Notes: generated by a model not told the origin, from the sequence alone. 64,000 bases of DNA from Argopecten irradians (GCF_041381155.1 NC_091135.1:59370567-59434566); one strand, 5' to 3'. Positions 46,842 to 61,304 are shown, counted from the first letter of the stretch. Translations and numbers: made by a program.

Positions 46842-47329
46842 AGTTCACTTGTATTGATGATCCAATATAAAATATCGAAGTAACTGTCTGCAGATGGCGA
46901 TCAAACACAGAAGTCCACAAGTTTGACTGGTTTTACACTTTCCTGCTTTTTCTTTTTAGTAATCGATCTTTGAAAATTCTTAAAATTGAATGTCCGTTGT
47001 TATCATATAGACAAGGAAAATGAATAATAAATCGAACACTTTGATGTATAGATGACACTCTTTGTTCCTTGATAAATAACAGCTATGTTTCATCGGCTGG
47101 GGTGGAAATCTTAATATTTTTACGAGTACAAAACACGAGTGAAAAATATCAAAGTTTCCACCTCACGAGATAGAATCAAGGAATCATGTATAATTATATA
47201 TTTGTCACATTTTACGCCTCTAAGTCTTAGTTTGCTACTGCTATTTCTTAGAAAATGCTGATCTCAAAATATGAGTGAGTGAATTATATTATCTTCCATG
47301 ACGTAAAAAATTACCGTGAATGTAATATC
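46842..47329. other. Gene-less stretch with a small hairpin
   Basis: A hairpin at about 47098-47163 (GGTGGAAATC with GTTTCCACC and AATATTTTT with AAAAATAT). No exon. Confidence 0.45.
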
Positions 47330-50300
47330 TTCTATGTAGTGTAGAAACAATTACTATGAGTGTAATATCTTCCATGTAGTAAACATTTACTGTGATTGTA
47401 AACATTTAATGTGAGTGTAATATCTTCCATTTAAACATTTACCGTGAGTGTAAGATCTTCTATGTAGTAAACATTTACTGTGAGTGTAATATCTTCCATG
47501 TAAACATTTACAGTGAGTGTAAGATCTTCTATATAGTAAACATTTACTGTGATTGTAATATATCTGTGTAGTAAACATTTACTGTGATTGTTATATCTTC
47601 TATGTAGTAAACATTTACTATGAGTGTAATATCTTCTATGTAGTAAACATTTACAGTGTGAGTAATATCTTCTATGTAGTAAACATTTACCGTGAGTGTA
47701 ATATCTTCTATGTAGTAAACATTTACTGTGAGTGTAATATCTTCTATGTAGTAAACATTTACTGTGAGTGTAATATCTTCTATGTAGTAAACATTTAGTA
47801 ATATCTTCTATGTAGTAAACATTTACTGTGAGTGTAATATCTTCTATGTAGTAAACATTTACTGTGAGTGTAATATCTTCCATGTAGTAAACATTTACTG
47901 TGAGTGTAATATCTTCTATGTAGTAAACATTTACTGTGAGTGTAATATCTTCTATGTAGTAAACATTTACTATGAGTGTAATATCTTTTTTTTTGTAAAC
48001 ATTTACTGTGAGTGTAATATCTTCTATGTAGTAAACATTTACTGTGTGTGTAATATCTTCTATGTAGTAAACATTTACAGTGAGTGTAATATCTTCCATG
48101 TGGTAAACATTTACTGTGAGTGTAATATTTTCCATGTAGTAGACATTTACAGTGTGAGTAATATCTTCTATGTAGTAAACATTTACTGTGATTGTTATAT
48201 CTTCCATGTAGTAAACATTTACTGTGATTGTTATATCTTCTATGTAGTAAACATTTACTGTGAGTGTAATATCTTCCATGTAGTAAACATTTACTGTGAT
48301 TGTTATATCTTCCATGTAGTAAACATTTACTGTGAGTGTAAGATCTTCTATGTAGTAAACATTTACTGTGATTGTTATATCTTCTATGTAGTAAACATTT
48401 ACTGTGATTGTTATATCTTCCATGTAGTAAACATTTACTGTGATTGTTATATCTTCCATGTGGTAAACATTTACTGTGAGTGTAATATCTTCCATGTAGT
48501 AGACATTTACAGTGTGAGTAATATCTTCTATGTAGTAAACATTTACTGTGATTGTTATATCTTCTATGAATTAAACATTTACCGTGAGTGTAATATCTTC
48601 CATGTGGTAAACATTTACTATGAGTGTATTATCTTCCATGTAGTAGACATTTACAGTGTGATTAATATCTTCTATGTAGTAAACATTTACTATGAGTGTA
48701 ATATCTTCTATTTAGTAAACATTTACTGTGAGTGTAATATCTTCTATGTCGTAAACATTTACTGTGAGTGTGATATCTTCTATGTAGTAAACATTTACTG
48801 TGAGTGTAATATCTTCTAGGAAGTAAACATTTACTGTGAGTGTAATATCTTCTATGTAGTAAACATTTACTGAGATTGTTATATCTACTATGTAGTAAAC
48901 ATTTACCGTGATTGTTATATCTTCAATGTAGTAAACATTTACTGTGATTGTTATATCTTCTATGTAGTAAACATTTACTATGAGTGTAATATCTTCCATG
49001 TAGTAAACATTTACCGTGAGTGTAATATCTTCTATGTAGTAAACATTTACTATGAGTGTAATATCTTCTATTTAGTAAACATTTACTGTGATTGTTATAT
49101 CTTCTATGTAGTGAACATTTACTGTGAGTGTAAGATCTTCTATGTAGTAAACATTTACTGAGATTGTTATATCTACTATGTAGTAAACATTTACCGTGAT
49201 TGTTATATCTTCAATGTAGTAAACATTTACTGTGAGTGTAATATCTTCAATGTAGTAAACATTTACTGTGATTGTTATATCTTCTATGTAGTAAACATTT
49301 ACTATGAGTGTAATATCTTCTATGTAGTAAACATTTACTGTGAGTGTAATATCTTCTATGTAGTAAACATTTACTGTGAGTGTAATATCTTCTATGTAGT
49401 AAACATTTACTGTGAGTGTAATATCTTCTATGTAGTAAACATTTACTGTGATTGTTATATCTTCAATGTAGTAAACATTTACTGTGAGTGTAATATCTTC
49501 TATGTAGTAAACATTTACTGTGAGTGTAATATCTTCTATGTAGTAAACATTTACTGTGATTGTAATATCTTCTATTTTGTAAACATTTACTGTGAGTGTA
49601 ATATCTTCTATGTAGTAAACATTTACTGTGAGTGTAATATCTTCTATGTAGTAAACATTTACTGTGAGTGTAATATCTTCTATGTAGTAAACATTTACTG
49701 TGATTGTTATATCTTCTATGTAGTAAACATTTACTGTGAGTGTAATATCTTCTATGTAGTAAACATTTACTGTGAGTGTAATATCTTCTATGTAGTAAAC
49801 ATTTACTGTGAGTGTAATATCTTCTATGTAGTAAACATTTACTGTGAGTGTAATATCTTCTATGTAGTAAACATTTACTGTGAGTGTAATATCTTCTATT
49901 TTGTAAACATTTACTGTGAGTGTAATATCTTCTATGTAGTAAACATTTACTGTGAGTGTAATCACAGTAAATGTTTACTACATAGAAGATATAACAATCA
50001 CAGTAAATGTTTACTACATAGAAGATATAACAATCACAGTAAATGTTTACATGGAAGATATTACACTCACAGTAAATGTTTACTACATAGAAGATATTAC
50101 ACTCACCGTAAATGTCTACTACATAGCAGATATTACACTCACGGTAAATGCTTAATTCATAGAAGATATTACACTCACAGTAAATATTTACTACATAGAA
50201 GATATTACACCCACAGTAAATGTTTACTACATAGAAATATAACAATCACAGTAAATGTTTACTACATAGAAGATATTACACTCACAGTCAATGTTTACTA

Positions 50301-53300
50301 CATAGAAGATATTACACTCACAGTAAATGTTTACTACATAGAAGATATTACACTCACAGTAAATGTTTACTACATAGAAGATATTACACTCACAGTAAAT
50401 ATTTACAAAATAGAAGATATTACACTCACAGTAAATGTTTACTACATAGAAGATATTACTCACACTGTAAATGTCTACTACATAGAAGATATTACACTCA
50501 TAGTAAATGTTTACTACATAGAAGATATAAAAATCACAGTAAATGTTTACTACATAGAAGATATAACAATCACAGTAAATGTTTACTACATAGAAGATAT
50601 AACAATCACAGTAAATGTTTACTACATAGAAGATATTACACTCACGGTAAATGTTTACTACATAGAAGATATAACACTCACGATAAATGTTTACTACATA
50701 GAAGATTTCACACTCACAGTAAATGTTTACGACATAGAAGATATTACACTCACAGTAAATGTTTACTAAATAGAAGATATTACACTAATAGTAAATGTTT
50801 ACTACATGGAAGATATTACACTCACGGTAAATATTTACTACATAGAAGATATAACAATCACAGTAAATGTTTACAACATGGAAGATATAACACTCACAGT
50901 AAATGTTTACTACATAGAAGATATTACACTCACAGTAAATATTTACAAAATAGAAGATATTACACTCACAGTAAATGTTTACTACATAGAAGATATTACA
51001 CTCACAGTAAATGTTTACTACATAGAAGATATTACACTCACAGTAAATGTTTACTACATAGAAGATCTTACACTCACAGTAAATGTTTACTACATTGAAG
51101 ATATAACAATCATAGTAAATGTTTACTACATAGAAGATATTACTCTCGCAGTAAATATCTACTACATGGAAGATATAACAATCACAGTAAATGTTTACAA
51201 AATAGAAGATATTACACTCATAGTAAATGTTTACTACATAGAAGATGTTACACTCACAGTAAATGTTTACTACATAGAAGATATAACAATCACAGTAAAT
51301 GCTTACTACATAGAAGATCTTACACTCACGGTAAATGTTTACATGGAAGATATTACACTCACAGTAAATGTTTACAACATGGAAGATATAACACTCACAG
51401 TAAATGTTTACTACATGGAAGATATTACACTCACCGTAAATGTCTACTACATAGAAGATATTACACTCACCGTAAATGTTTACTTCATAGAAGATATTAC
51501 ACTCGCAGTAAATGTTTACTACATAGAAGATATTACACTCACAGTAAATGTTTACTACATAGAAGATATTACAATCACAGTAAATGTTTACTACATAGAA
51601 GATATAACAATCATAGTAAATGTTTACTTCATAGAAGATATTACACTCGCAGTAAATGTTTACTACATAGAAGATATTACACTCACAGTAAATGTTTACT
51701 ACATAGAAGATATTACACTCACAGTAAATGTTTACTACATAGAAGATATAACAATCACAGTAAATGTTTACTACATAGAAGATATAACAATCACAGTAAA
51801 TGTTTACTACATAGAAGATATTACACTCACAGTAAATGTTTAGTACATAGAAGATATTACACTCACAGTAAATGTTTAGTACATAGAAGATATAACAATC
51901 ACAGTAAATGTTTACTACATAGAAGATATTACACTCACAGTAAATGTTTAGTACATAGAAGATATAACAATCACAGTAAATGTTTACTACATAGAAGATA
52001 TTACACTCACAGTAAATGTTTAGTACATAGAAGATATAACAATCACAGTAAATGTTTACTACATAGAAGATATTACACTCACAGTAAATGTTTACTACAT
52101 AGAGGATATAACAATCACAGTAAATGTTTACTACATAGAAGATATAACAATCACAGTAAATGTTTACTACATAGAAGATATAACAATCACAGTAAATGTT
52201 TACATGGAAGATATTACACTCACAGTAAATGTTTACTACATAGAAGATATTACACTTACCGTAAATGTCTACTACATAGCAGATATTACACTCACGGTAA
52301 ATGTTTAATTCATAGAAGATATTACACTCACAGTAAATATTTACTACATAGAAGATATTACACCCACAGTAAATGTTTACTACATAGAAGATATAACAAT
52401 CACAGTAAATGTTTACTACATAGAAGATATTACACTCACAGTCAATGTTTACTACATAGAAGATATTACACTCACAGTAAATGTTCACTAAATAGAAGAT
52501 ATTACACTCATAGTGAATGTTTACTACATAGAAGATATTACACTCACAGTAAATGTTTACTTCATGGAAGATATTACTCTCGCAGTAAATGTCTACTACA
52601 TGGAAGATATAAGACTCATAGTAAATGTTTACTACATGGAAGATATTACACTCACGGTAAATGTTTACTATATGAAAAATATTACACTCACAGTAAATGT
52701 TTACCACATGGAAGATATTACACTCACAGTAAATGTTTACTACATGGAAGATATAACAATCACAGTAAATGTTTACTACATAGAAGATATTACACTCATA
52801 GTAAATGTTTTCTACATAGAAGATATTACACTCACAGTAAATGTTTACTACATAGAAGATATTTCACTCACAGTAAATGTTTACTACATAGAAGATATAA
52901 CAATCACAGTAAATGTTTTCTACATAGAAGATCTTGCACTCACGGTAAATGTTTACATGGAAGATATTACACTCACAGTAAATGTTTACATGGAAGATAT
53001 TACACTCACCGTAAATGTCTACTACATAGAAGATATTACAATCACAGTAAATGTTTACTACATAGAAGATATTACTCTCACAGCAAATGTTTACTACAAA
53101 GAAGATATTACACTCACAGTAAATGTTTACTACATAGAAGATATAACAATCACAGTAAATGTTTACTACATAGAAGATATTACACTCACAGTAAATGTTT
53201 ACTACATAGAAGATATTACACTCACAGTAAATGTTTACTACATAGAAGATATTACTCACACTGTAAATGTTTACTACATAGAAGATATAACAATCACAGT

Positions 53301-56060
53301 AAATGTTTACTACATTGAAGATATAACAATCACAGTAAATGTTTACTACATAGAAGATATTACACTCACAGTAAATATTTACAAAATAGAAGATATTACA
53401 CTCACAGTAAATGTTTACTACATAGAAGATATTACACTCACCGTAAATGTCTACTACATAGAAGATATTACACTCACGGTAAATGTTTAATTCATAGAAG
53501 ATATTACACTCACAGTAAATATTTACTACATAGAAGATATGACACTTACAGTAAATGTTTACTACATAGAAGATATAACAATCACAGTAAATGTTTACTA
53601 CATAGAAGATATTACACTCACAGTAAATATTTACTACATAGAAGATATTACACTCATAGTGAATGTTTACTACATAGAAGATAAAACAATCACAGTAAAT
53701 ATTTACTACATAGAAGATATTACACTTACAGTAAATGTTTACTACATAGAAGATAAAACAATCACAGTGAATGTTTACTACATAGAAGATATTACACTCA
53801 CAGTAAATATTTACAAAATAGAAGATATTACACTCATAGTGAATGTTTACTACATAGAAGATATTACACTCATAGTAAATGTTTACTACATAGAAGATAT
53901 TACACTCACGATAAATGTTTACTACATAGAAGAATACCTAAATGTTTACTACATAGAAGATATTACACTCACAGTAAATGTTTACTACATAGAAGATATT
54001 ACACTCATAGTGAATGTTTATGAACTACATAGAAGATATTACACTCACAGTAAATGTTTACTACATAGAAGATATTACACTCACAGTAAATGTTTACTAC
54101 ATTGAAGATATAACAATCACAGTAAATGTTCACTACATAGAAGATATTACACTCACAGTAAATATTTACAAAATAGAAGATATTACACTCACAGTAAATG
54201 TTTACTACATAGAAGATATTACACTCACGGTAAATGTTTAATTCATAGAAGATATTACACTCACAGTAAATGTTTACTACATAGAAGATATAACAATCAC
54301 AGTAAATGTTTAATTCATAGAAGATATTACACTCACAGTAAATGTTTACTACATAGAAGATATAACAATCACAGTAAATGTTTACTACATAGAAGATATT
54401 ACACTCACAGTAAATATTTACAAAATAGAAGATATTACACTCACGGTAAATGTTTAATTCATAGAAGATATTACAATGACAGTAAATGTTTACTACATAG
54501 AAGATATAACAATCACAGTAAATGTTTACTACATAGAAGATATAACACTCACAGTAAATATTTACAAAATAGAAGATATTACACTCACGGTAAATGTTTA
54601 CTACATAGAAGATATTACACTCACAGTAAATGTTTACTACATAGAAGATATAACATATCTTCTATGTAGTAAACATTTACTGTGAGTGTAATATCTTCTA
54701 TGTAGTAAACATTTACTGCGAGTGTAATATCTTCTATGAAGTAAACATTTACGGTGAGTGTAATATCTTCTATGTAGTAGACATTTACGGTGAGTGTAAT
54801 ATCTTCCATGTAGTAGACATTTACGGTGAGTGTAATATCTTCCATGTAGTAAACATTTACTGTGAGTGTTATATCTTCCATGTTGTAAACATTTACTGTG
54901 AGTGTAATATCTTCCATGTAAACATTTACCGTGAGTGTAAGATCTTCTATGTAGTAAGCATTTACTGTGATTGTTATATCTTCTATGTAGTAAACATTTA
55001 CTGTGAGTGTAACATCTTCTATGTAGTAAACATTTACTATGAGTGTAATATCTTCTATTTTGTAAACATTTACTGTGATTGTTATATCTTCCATGTAGTA
55101 GATATTTACTGCGAGAGTAATATCTTCTATGTAGTAAACATTTACTATGATTGTTATATCTTCAATGTAGTAAACATTTACTGTGAGTGTAAGATCTTCT
55201 ATGTAGTAAACATTTACTGTGAGTGTAATATCTTCTATGTAGTAAACATTTACTGTGAGTGTAATATCTTCTATGTAGTAAACATTTACTGTGAGTGTAA
55301 TATCTTCTATTTTGTAAATATTTACTGTGAGTGTAATATCTTCTATGTAGTAAACATTTACTGTGAGTGTTATATCTTCCATGTTGTAAACATTTACTGT
55401 GATTGTTATATCTTCTATGTAGTAAATATTTACCGTGAGTGTAATATCTTCCATGTAGTAAACATTTACTATTAGTGTAATATCTTCTATTTAGTAAACA
55501 TTTACTGTGAGTGTAATATCTTCTATGTCGTAAACATTTACTGTGAGTGTGAAATCTTCTATGTAGTAAACATTTATCGTGAGTGTTATATCTTCTATGT
55601 AGTAAACATTTACCGTGAGTGTAATATCTTCTATGTAGTAAACATTTACTGTGATTGTTATATCTTCTATGTAGTAAACATTTACTGTGATTGTTATATC
55701 TTCTATGTAGTAAACATTTACTGTGATTTTTATATCTTCTATGTAGTAAACATTTACTATGAGTGTAATATCTTCTATGTAGTAGACATTTACAGTGTGA
55801 GTAATATCTTCTATGTAGTAAACATTTACTGTGAGTGTAATATCTTCTATTTTGTAAATATTTACTGTGAGTGTAATATCTTCTATGAATTAAACATTTA
55901 CCGTGAGTGTAATATCTTCTATTTTGTAAACATTTACTGTGAGTGTGATATCTTCTATGTAGTAAACATTTACTGTGAGTGTAATATCTTCTATGTAGTA
56001 AACATTTACTGTGAGTGTAATATCTTCCATGTAGTAAACATTTACCGTGAGTTTATAATA
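47330..56060. repeat. 36-bp satellite array of about 240 units, in three blocks of alternating direction
   Basis: Unit: AGTAAACATTTACTGTGAGT followed by GTAATATCTTCTATGT. Variants include GATTGTTATATC, a TTTTGTAAA form, a CCATGTAGT form and units shortened to 27-30 bp. Blocks: 47330-49957 forward, 49958-54652 reversed, 54653-56060 forward. GTAAACATTTAC is a palindrome but for its two central bases. The 12-codon period leaves long frames on both strands (up to 640 codons) with no other coding sign. Confidence 0.96.
49958..54652. repeat. Reversed middle block of the 36-bp array
   Basis: Units run opposite to both flanks. The left junction reads ACTGTGAGTGTAATCACAGT and the right one AGATATAACATATCT, so each is the centre of a long palindrome. 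A higher-order duplicate of about 285 bp recurs in the same direction (49963-50245 and about 52135-52420). Confidence 0.9.
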
Positions 56061-56314
56061 AATCTTCCATGTAATAGACATTCTTTTAAGGAAAGAAACA
56101 TTCATGAGAGAATTGTCATAATGTTAAACATTTTCTGAAGGTTGGGAAGTATTGGTTATATAATGATATTTGTTACACAGTCAATGAATGTTGGCGATAT
56201 GATGTATGAATCAGCACAATGGTGTGTACTTCACCTTTATCTGACAAATATGATGATAATTTACAAACCATTCTAGTCATCGACACATCACACATCATTG
56301 TCTGATGATGGAGA
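56061..56314. other. Short spacer, nothing recognised
   Basis: The array decays here (CTTCCATGTAATAGACATT at 56068) into unique AT-rich sequence. Confidence 0.4.
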
Positions 56315-56586
56315 CAATGTTCACACCGTTATTGTCACCAAAACGTTAAATAAGAAGTACTCAGTGGTTGTTTAACAAATATCAATGTTCACACCGTTAT
56401 TGTCACCAAAACGTTAAATAAGAAGTACTCAGTGGTTGTTTAACAAATATCAATGTTCACACCGTTATTGTCACCAAAACGTTAAATAAGAAGTACTCAG
56501 TGGTTGTTTAACAAATATCAATGTTCACACTGTTATTGTCACCAAAACGTCAAATAAGAAGTACTCAGTGGTTGTTTAACAAATAT
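56315..56586. repeat. 68-bp tandem repeat, four copies
   Basis: Units start CAATGTTCACACCGTTATTG and end GGTTGTTTAACAAATAT. The four copies are almost identical; the last has ACTGTTATTG and GTCAAATAAG. Confidence 0.92.
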
Positions 56587-56611
56587 CCCTATATAGTTCA
56601 AAAGTACTTGT

Positions 56612-56959
56612 AAAAGGCATTTTCATTGGCTTAAAAATTTACTTGAGCATCCCATAAAGAGCAAAAATGGCGTCGCCGTTTGTAATGTAGCTTCTGATTG
56701 GCTGATATAACTTCAGAATTATTTCATAGAAAATAAAGAGTCCTGAAATGAATTTGGAACTATGAATAGATTATCTTTAGTAAATTGAATTATAAGGATT
56801 AATTTGAATACAGTATATTTTTTATGTTATGAAGATGAAACACAAAAATTCATATTGTACTTTCATCATAAACTGCAAATCAGTATTATTTAGAGTACAC
56901 TCAGATTTTTATGTTATATCTCCATTACATAAAAAAATATATTCAAGTTAATCCTTAAA
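56612..56959. mobile_element. Hairpin repeat, copy 2 (partner at 40571)
   Basis: Inverted relative to 40571-40912. The hairpin is 56793-56959 (AAGGATTAATTTGAATAC with GTTAATCCTT) and is more diverged than copy 1. The adjoining part has GGCTTAAAAATTTACTTGAG and ATGGCGTCGCCGTTTG. Confidence 0.7.
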
Positions 56960-57718
56960 TAATTAAGAGAAATATTATCATTTCAGGCCTTGATAATATT
57001 ATTTCTCATTTTTCTAACAAAGCAAAAAGACATGTTTGAGGAATGTTTATTATCATCTTAAAATCAAATATTTACTTAGGACAAGATAAATCTGATATAA
57101 GTTACCAAGATTCCTTTTACAGGAACTACTAAGTCTCTCATTCCTAACTCACATATGCAATGATTAAAACTTTTAGTGCACACATATAATATATGGACAT
57201 AACTTTTCAAGTAAAAAATAATTTACCAATGGAAAAGAAATCCTAATTTACTTACCATGATTTTTTTCATTTTATTCTTCTAATCAACTGATCACCTTTA
57301 AAACAAAAATGAGGATATCTGTAGTATGTTCCTAGCATACTATCACATCACAATGAATGTACTTGTTTTAATATATGTGGGTGTCCTACTGGTTTATCTC
57401 TTGCAATCACCAATGTCTGAGACTGTATCACATGGCTACCCATGCAACACCTTGTAACAAACACTGTGTCAACAAAATAACAATTTTCTTTTTAAAATTT
57501 TAACATGATTTTAGAAACAAGGCAGGTTTTACTTTTAAAGAATATATACCATAGGATTTATGTTAAAGATACAATTTTCATATATGGAGAATTTACTTGC
57601 AGTCTCGGTATAATTTTCTTTCAATTAATTATTGCAGTTTGAATTAAAAATGGTGTGACATCTTAATCGAAAAATAGTAAGATACATTTCAAGGTTATAA
57701 TGAGAGAAAAATATCTTT
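56960..57718. other. Gene-less stretch, nothing recognised
   Basis: AT-rich DNA, no exon or repeat visible. Confidence 0.4.
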
Positions 57719-57857
57719 TCATATGTGGATATGAAGAATTGGGATATTCTACCCTCAGGGTCACAAAAAGCTGTAAATTCCTTACCAAAAGCCTGGGGTT
57801 ATACCACATTTTGTGATCCTCGGGTAAAATATCCCTATCCTTCATATCACCATATGA
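57719..57857. mobile_element. MITE-like hairpin of about 139 bp
   Basis: Left arm CATATGTGGATATGAAGAAT then GGGATATT and CAGGGTCACAAAA; right arm TTTTGTGATCCTCGGGT then AATATCCC and ATATCACCATATG. Open frames on both strands across it are a result of the palindrome. Confidence 0.7.
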
Positions 57858-58049
57858 AAGAGTCTTATGATTTATGTGACCTACTGTGCCACCATCATCT
57901 AGAGCTTACATTGTCTATGTTCACTTACACAACTGCTGTTACATTTAATACACATTCTTATGATTGACCAATTAAAACACTTTACACACTGTATCAGATT
58001 TGTTAGAGAAAATCAGTGTTTTCTCATACACAAACTATATGACATTGAA

Positions 58050-58156
58050 CTCAAGAGCAGATAACTATGTAACCTGCCCAAGGGCGGACAACTGTGTAAC
58101 CTGCTCAAGGGCAGACAACTGTTTAACCTGCTCAAGAGCAGACAACTATGTAACCT
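58050..58156. repeat. 27-bp tandem repeat, about four units
   Basis: Units of AACTGTGTAACCTGCTCAAG then GGCAGAC. The GGGCAGA/ATAACT phrase also occurs in the 50-bp array at 59.1 kb. Confidence 0.8.
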
Positions 58157-59082
58157 TACGAAAATAAATTATTGAAAAGTATGTCTTGCATTGGACATAG
58201 ATAGAAGGTTATTATTACAACACACAATGAAACGTTCAAACCTACATTCTATATAAAAAGGACAGAGAATTGATATAAAGTTATTGTAATCCAATGTCAA
58301 TCTGAATACACAACCCCTTTAAGTAGGGAAACATCATTCAAACTGTGTTACAATATACCTGTCCAGATTAATAACAAAAAACACAATCCAACGTTCTCAA
58401 ACAATTAACTTATAAGAGTCAATAATAGTTTGTCAGACAATAACACAATGAAAACAAAACATAACATAACATTGTATGTCTCCACATTAACATCAACACT
58501 AAATATATCACTGAAATACATCATCATGTTGTTGCTGACATAAAACAATTGTTCATGAACAATTTAGAGAAAAAGAACATTGTTTATGCTCTATATCTAT
58601 ATGGTTATAATGTTTTAATAAACACAGTACAACTTAAATGTCAAACTGATTGCTATGTCCTAAAAGTAACATTATAAATATCATGTAGAGAGACCCTCTT
58701 TTCAGTCCTTCTTTATTTTGTTTAAAACATTAAAACTTACATCAGACATTTACGAATTAAAGACTAGGATTTTTTTTCAAAAACAATGTACATGCCATAT
58801 TTCTGTATACATTGTTTTAAAATCCTGCCAGTAACTGTTGGTCATTTTGTTTGCAAGTGACTTGAAATGGGAACATATTTATTATATTCATTACTTTCTG
58901 AGAAATATTGCTAAGTAATAATTCAAAGTTAGGTCGAGGTCAAAGACAACAGGTGATTTAAACAACCCATCACCAGATAATGGTGGGCTAAAAGTTAATA
59001 GTATTCATCAAACTTATAATCAGTTACATATTGATTTTCTCATAAATAAAAGCACCTTTTATTTCTAAACCAGACAACTTCA
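58157..59082. other. Gene-less stretch with a family A fragment
   Basis: 58870-58995 is an inverted, diverged A 5' end (CCCATCACCAGATAATGGTG). The rest shows nothing. Confidence 0.4.
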
Positions 59083-59460
59083 GATTACCTGATCATAGGG
59101 GGAGATAACTCACAAATAAAGACATTACCAACGGTTACCTGAACACAAGGGCAGATATCTCACAAATAAAGACATTACCAACGGTTACCTGATCACAAGT
59201 GCAGATATCTCACAAATAAAGACATTACCACTGGTTACCTGATCATAGGGGCAGATAACTCACAAATAAAGACATTACCACTGGTTACCTGATCACAGGG
59301 GCAGATAACTCACAAATAAAGACATTACCACTGGTTACCTGATCACAGGGGCAGATAACTCACAAATAAAGACATTACCACTGGTTACCTGATCATAGGG
59401 GCAGATAACTCACAAATAAAGACATTACCAATGGTTACCTGATAATAGGGGCAGATAACT
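59083..59460. repeat. 50-bp tandem repeat, about seven units
   Basis: Units contain GGTTACCTGATCACAGGGGC and AGATAACTCACAAATAAAG. Copies differ by one to three bases. Confidence 0.9.
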
Positions 59461-59470
59461 CCACAATTAT

Positions 59471-60104
59471 AACAAAGAGATCCCAGAGTGATTTTGGCGC
59501 CCACCAAAGAATAATGTATGTCTGACAATAGAAAGAGGGATCTTTTCTCTGCTTCTCAAACAGTAAGAAACTTAAATTATCAAAATCCAAGATGGCTATC
59601 TTGTTAACTGATCAATCCCAAAATGCAATACGCAAAACTAGACCCCTAGGGAAACCTGCACATGAAATTTGAGACAGATCCCTTCAGTACTTTGAGAATT
59701 AGTGGTAATAATCTTCAATTATCAAAATCTTAGATGGTGGCCTGTCGGCCATCTTGTTGACCGATCAGTCCCAAAATGTAATATGCACAATTAGCCCCCT
59801 AGGGGAACCTACATATACAATTTGAGAGAGATCCCTTCTGGACTTTCTGAGAAATAGCTATAACAAACTTTAACTATCAAAACCCAAGATGGCTGCCTGG
59901 CGGTCATCTTGTTGACTGATTGGTCCCAAAATTTGATATGTACAACTAGGGCCCTAAGGAAACCTACATATGAAATTTGAGAAAGATCCCATCAGCCCTT
60001 TCTGAGAAATAGTGGTAACAAGAAATGTTATATGGAAGAATGAACGACGGACCACGGACGAAGAGCGATTTAAATAGCCCACCACCTGATGATAATGGGC
60101 TAAA
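59471..60104 (-). mobile_element. Helentron-like family A, full-length copy
   Basis: From the right: TTTAGCCCATTATCATCAGG, a CGTCCGTGG stretch, about three core repeats (CAAGATGGCTGCC, TAGGTTTCC), GGTGGGCGCC, the weak hairpin GATCACTCTGGGATC and CTTTGTT. Length 634 bp, the simplest complete example of the family here. Confidence 0.7.
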
Positions 60105-61304
60105 GACAAAAATAAATTCCATGAGGAAATGTTGATATATAAAAAGACAGCAGTAGGAGATTAATATAACATTGCATTGGCAGCATACACTATTGTAGAA
60201 TACAAAACAAATTACAGGTTGTCTTTATGAGTTTCCAGGTAGTTGTAACCAGTTTATGTTTACCATCTCAACCAAACAAACTTCTGGATGTAAAGTGAGT
60301 TCTGTCCTAACATATGACAACCATATTCACAGTAAAACCAATATCGACAGCAAGGTAATTCGTTTTCACACAGACACTCTAAATCATATTTCTAAAAGGC
60401 CCAATATAAGTAACTTCTAATATTTTAGTGAAAATTCAATCTTGACCTTGTTTAAATTCAAAGATCTTGTTCAGATTAATTTACATATCAGCAATATTGA
60501 AGGTAATATCAGACTTTGAGTATTGGCAGAGCAGCAGTCAACATCTAGTATTTGTATATTTATATGAAATAATTTGTGGGGTCATTTCTTTATAAAGCAG
60601 TGTCTACTGCAGTAAAGGTAATAGTAATTATTATCCTAATCAACATGTATTGCAGACTTTTCACACTGGACCTGCAGGGATATGATTCACTGATCACTAC
60701 TGATACATGTAGAATTCTGCCTAAACTGTTTGGTAGTCTAGTCGCTGTTTAAAGCAGAAATGCTGCATGTTGTCTAACTAAGGTGTGATCAATGTTTCAG
60801 TGGGTCCCATCTTAATTACACTTTCATCTGAACACCGATCACTCAGTTTTACTCTGTTCTATTCTGATATCTGCCTGGTTATTAAATGGCATTGTTCTCA
60901 GTTTTCTTTCCTGAAATTTCATCAAGACATATGGTACATATTGGGCCTTTGACATTTCAGTATAAATAGTATAAATATGGAATATAACAATATTGCACAT
61001 GCCTAGGGCAGATAACCTCCACATAAGGTGACCTTGTCACCTATCAACATGTACATAGAATGGTGATTAGGTGAGAAATGTAGTTGTGGTATGTTAACGA
61101 TTGGTATATACACTGTCATCAAGTATACACATGATTTACCTCTGTGATACTAAAACATGTTTATTTTTGCGTAATCAATTTTAAGCGCATAATTAGTTTT
61201 GATCAAATTAGTGCAATGATGAATTTACATATTAGTGTATTTGTAAAAAAAAAAAAACAAATGAAAAAGAATTATCTCAACCTACCATACAATGTATAAA
61301 TCTC
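60105..61304. other. Gene-less stretch, nothing recognised
   Basis: No exon, tandem repeat or RNA gene seen. Confidence 0.4.

Noticed and set aside
47330-56060. Very long open frames (up to 640 codons) with a 12-residue repeated peptide on both strands
   Set aside because: They follow from a 36-bp period with few stop-producing changes. Both strands and several blocks are equally open, there is no start context, domain or splice logic, and direction flips with the array.
47330-56060. CRISPR-like regular spacing
   Set aside because: Units are contiguous copies without unique spacers, no cas genes are near, and the sequence is from an animal genome.
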